Shown piece by piece: positions 5,798 through 7,244 of a stretch of DNA of 7,244 nt. The stretch's first letter is position 1, and every line of letters starts with the position of its first letter. The stretch is from Synechococcus sp. CO36386bin_37. Lineage in GTDB: Bacteria; Cyanobacteriota; Cyanobacteriia; PCC-6307; Cyanobiaceae. The stretch lies in the NCBI GenBank assembly GCA_011525445.1, contig WTGE01000143.1, forward strand, positions 1 to 7,244. The letters run 5' to 3'. Made by a program: the position numbers and the translations under genes. The notes under the pieces were generated by a model that did no database searches, was not told the origin of the DNA, and worked only from the letters and a program-made list of their open reading frames with translations.

Positions 5798-7244
5798 ACT
5801 GCTCATCATTTGCCTTGCAGCAGGGAGGCTTGGTCTGTAGCCATAACCAAAGCGACCTCCCTGCTCATCATTGATGATCCGAGGGGTCACAAGAATCACC
5901 AATTCATTCTTGGTGCGATCACCACTGGATTGTCGGAAAAATTGTCCAATCAGCGGCAAGTCCCCAAGGATTGGCCATTTTGTAACTGCTTGAACATCTG
6001 AATCGGAAATCACACCAGTAAGAATCAGAGTCTGACCGTCTCGGACACGAACGACACCAGTATCAAGTGTGCGACTATTAATAACACTTACGTTTCCACA
6101 GTTTCCGGCAGCCCTGTCACCAGTGGAAGCCGAAATTTCAGGAGATAATGAAAAAGAGACAAACCCATTATCATCAATCTTTTCAACTCGAGCGCCAAAT
6201 GTGAGCCCGGCATTGGAAAATTTAGGCTCACAAAACGAATTGCCATTCGCATCTTGCTTTACATTGTAACCCGTAATCAACCGACTACCGACAGCCACCA
6301 AGGCCTCATTGCTGTTCTCTCGACCAATTTTGCCGTCGGAAGAAATTTTTGCAGCATCACTGCCGAGGGACTTTTCACTGCCTTCCTGCAGAATCAGTGT
6401 CGGGTTGGCCAACACTTTGGTTGAACTGGATTGAATCTGCGCCCTCAGGAAATCAAAAAATTGATTATCTGGATACTGGAAGCGTGTTGGAGAACCTCTT
6501 GTGATACCGCCTTCATCATCAATCTCTGTAATCCCAGGCTGCAGCGGATTCTTAAATGTCCCAAAGCTTGGCCGATAGGGCCCCACTCCTGTTCCTCTTA
6601 GATTCGCTCTGGAGCCTGGAAAAGCATAGTCCGATCGGGGCTCATCAACAAAACCACCATCTCCTCCATTTAGGGAACCGGTGCCTGTCAAAGGAGTCGT
6701 GTTTTCTTGGCCTGAGTAAGAACCAGGCAAACCACCTTCAGGATTTCCAGGTGGTTTGTAGGCTCCGAAATTGGCGAGCAATTCACCATTCCTGCTCACA
6801 ATAAAAGTATTACCAGTCCGAAACGCAAAACTATTGTCGATATCAGAGCCATTGTTGAGATTGATATCAAGAATTTGCACTGTTAACGCCACCTGCCGCT
6901 GACGCAGATCAATTTTCTTCAAATAGCCTTCTCCAATCGCAACAAGCCTGGAATCCCCAACCAACGTGATTGTCTGTAAGCGTGAGTCGGTGGTTCCCGT
7001 TAATCCTCGCAAAGGACCAACCGATGCCCCATAGGTTTCAACATTACTGAGTGTGGTTGTACTGGCCGTGGAGTTGGCCGTGTTGTTTGCTGGGGTCCCT
7101 GTTGAAGCAGTTTCCTGCGACGTTAATCGCGTCGTGATCACCTTGCTGATTGAAGCACCCAGGCTTGCCAAATAATCTGCTGCTGACGTCGCACTCGCCT
7201 GATTGAGCCTGTAAATCTTCGACACCTGCGGCCCAAAGGTCTTG
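5792..7244 (-). CDS. Secretin (GspD/PilQ family outer-membrane channel), C-terminal part, 5' end outside window
   Basis: Secretins form large ring channels in the outer membrane for type II secretion or type IV pili. The frame is open to the right edge (reading KTFGPQVSKIYRLNQ), so GTG 7225 is not a credible start; about 483 residues are visible. Order: a small N-domain (KIYRLNQASATSAADYLASLGA), a Ser/Thr/Asn-rich linker (7040-7135), the strand VALTVQILDIN, a long Gly/Pro-rich insertion (about 6476-6856), FLRAQIQSSSTKVLANPTL, and the conserved secretin core with WPILGDLPLIGQFFR (5933-5977) and ELVILVTPRII (5873-5905). A 25-residue tail follows. Pilus versus secretion use cannot be decided because no pil or gsp neighbour is visible; the unseen upstream DNA would tell. 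GC is lower than in the neighbours: two 60-base rows (6061, 6781) have 45% and 38%, against 65% (3421) and 57% (5101) in the genes to the left. Confidence 0.92.
   Translation of the reverse strand, partial: KTFGPQVSKIYRLNQASATSAADYLASLGASISKVITTRLTSQETASTGTPANNTANSTASTTTLSNVETYGASVGPLRGLTGTTDSRLQTITLVGDSRLVAIGEGYLKKIDLRQRQVALTVQILDINLNNGSDIDNSFAFRTGNTFIVSRNGELLANFGAYKPPGNPEGGLPGSYSGQENTTPLTGTGSLNGGDGGFVDEPRSDYAFPGSRANLRGTGVGPYRPSFGTFKNPLQPGITEIDDEGGITRGSPTRFQYPDNQFFDFLRAQIQSSSTKVLANPTLILQEGSEKSLGSDAAKISSDGKIGRENSNEALVAVGSRLITGYNVKQDANGNSFCEPKFSNAGLTFGARVEKIDDNGFVSFSLSPEISASTGDRAAGNCGNVSVINSRTLDTGVVRVRDGQTLILTGVISDSDVQAVTKWPILGDLPLIGQFFRQSSGDRTKNELVILVTPRIINDEQGGRFGYGYRPSLPAARQMMSSF

Noticed and set aside
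1..7244. A single undescribed multi-gene system
   Set aside because: The recognised genes belong to unrelated core pathways and all alternate in strand; nothing in the sequence ties them together beyond several exported proteins.

Overview
The window (about 7.2 kb) looks like chromosomal DNA of a marine picocyanobacterium, most likely the marine Synechococcus group (inference, moderate confidence). The grounds are a pgk end followed by murG and a CobD-like threonine-phosphate decarboxylase gene, a fairly high GC content in most genes, frequent GTG or TTG starts with poor Shine-Dalgarno sequences, and cyanobacterial-style pentapeptide-repeat and secretin proteins. No tRNA, rRNA, CRISPR array, insertion sequence or phage gene is visible.

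Layout, left to right: the 3' end of pgk (+, cut by the left edge) with a strong intrinsic terminator; a small secreted protein of unknown function (-) whose reading frame runs through that terminator; a beta-hydroxyacid dehydrogenase of the glyoxylate / 3-hydroxyisobutyrate reductase type (+); a 250-residue exported protein of unknown function (-); murG (+), the lipid II glycosyltransferase; a CobD-type PLP enzyme (-) for the aminopropanol arm of (pseudo)cobalamin; an exported pentapeptide-repeat plus TPR-like protein (+); and a secretin (-, cut by the right edge) of the type II secretion / type IV pilus outer-membrane channel family.

Eight consecutive genes alternate strictly in strand (+ - + - + - + -). 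They form four tail-to-tail pairs (gaps of 30, -16, 6 and 62 nt) separated by three divergent head-to-head regions (183, 59 and 105 bp). No two genes can share an ordinary operon transcript, so each divergent region must hold promoters for both flanking genes. There is no stretch over 300 bases without a gene.

The genes do not form one pathway: glycolysis, peptidoglycan, cobalamin and envelope/secretion functions are mixed, and I see no convincing undescribed multi-gene system. Four of the eight products (two unknowns, the pentapeptide protein and the secretin) are exported or envelope proteins. The points most worth a second look are the alternating layout, a perfect 26-bp palindrome inside murG, the terminator embedded in an opposing gene, the lower GC of the secretin gene with an in-frame 12-bp duplication at its stop codon, and three exported proteins of unknown role.
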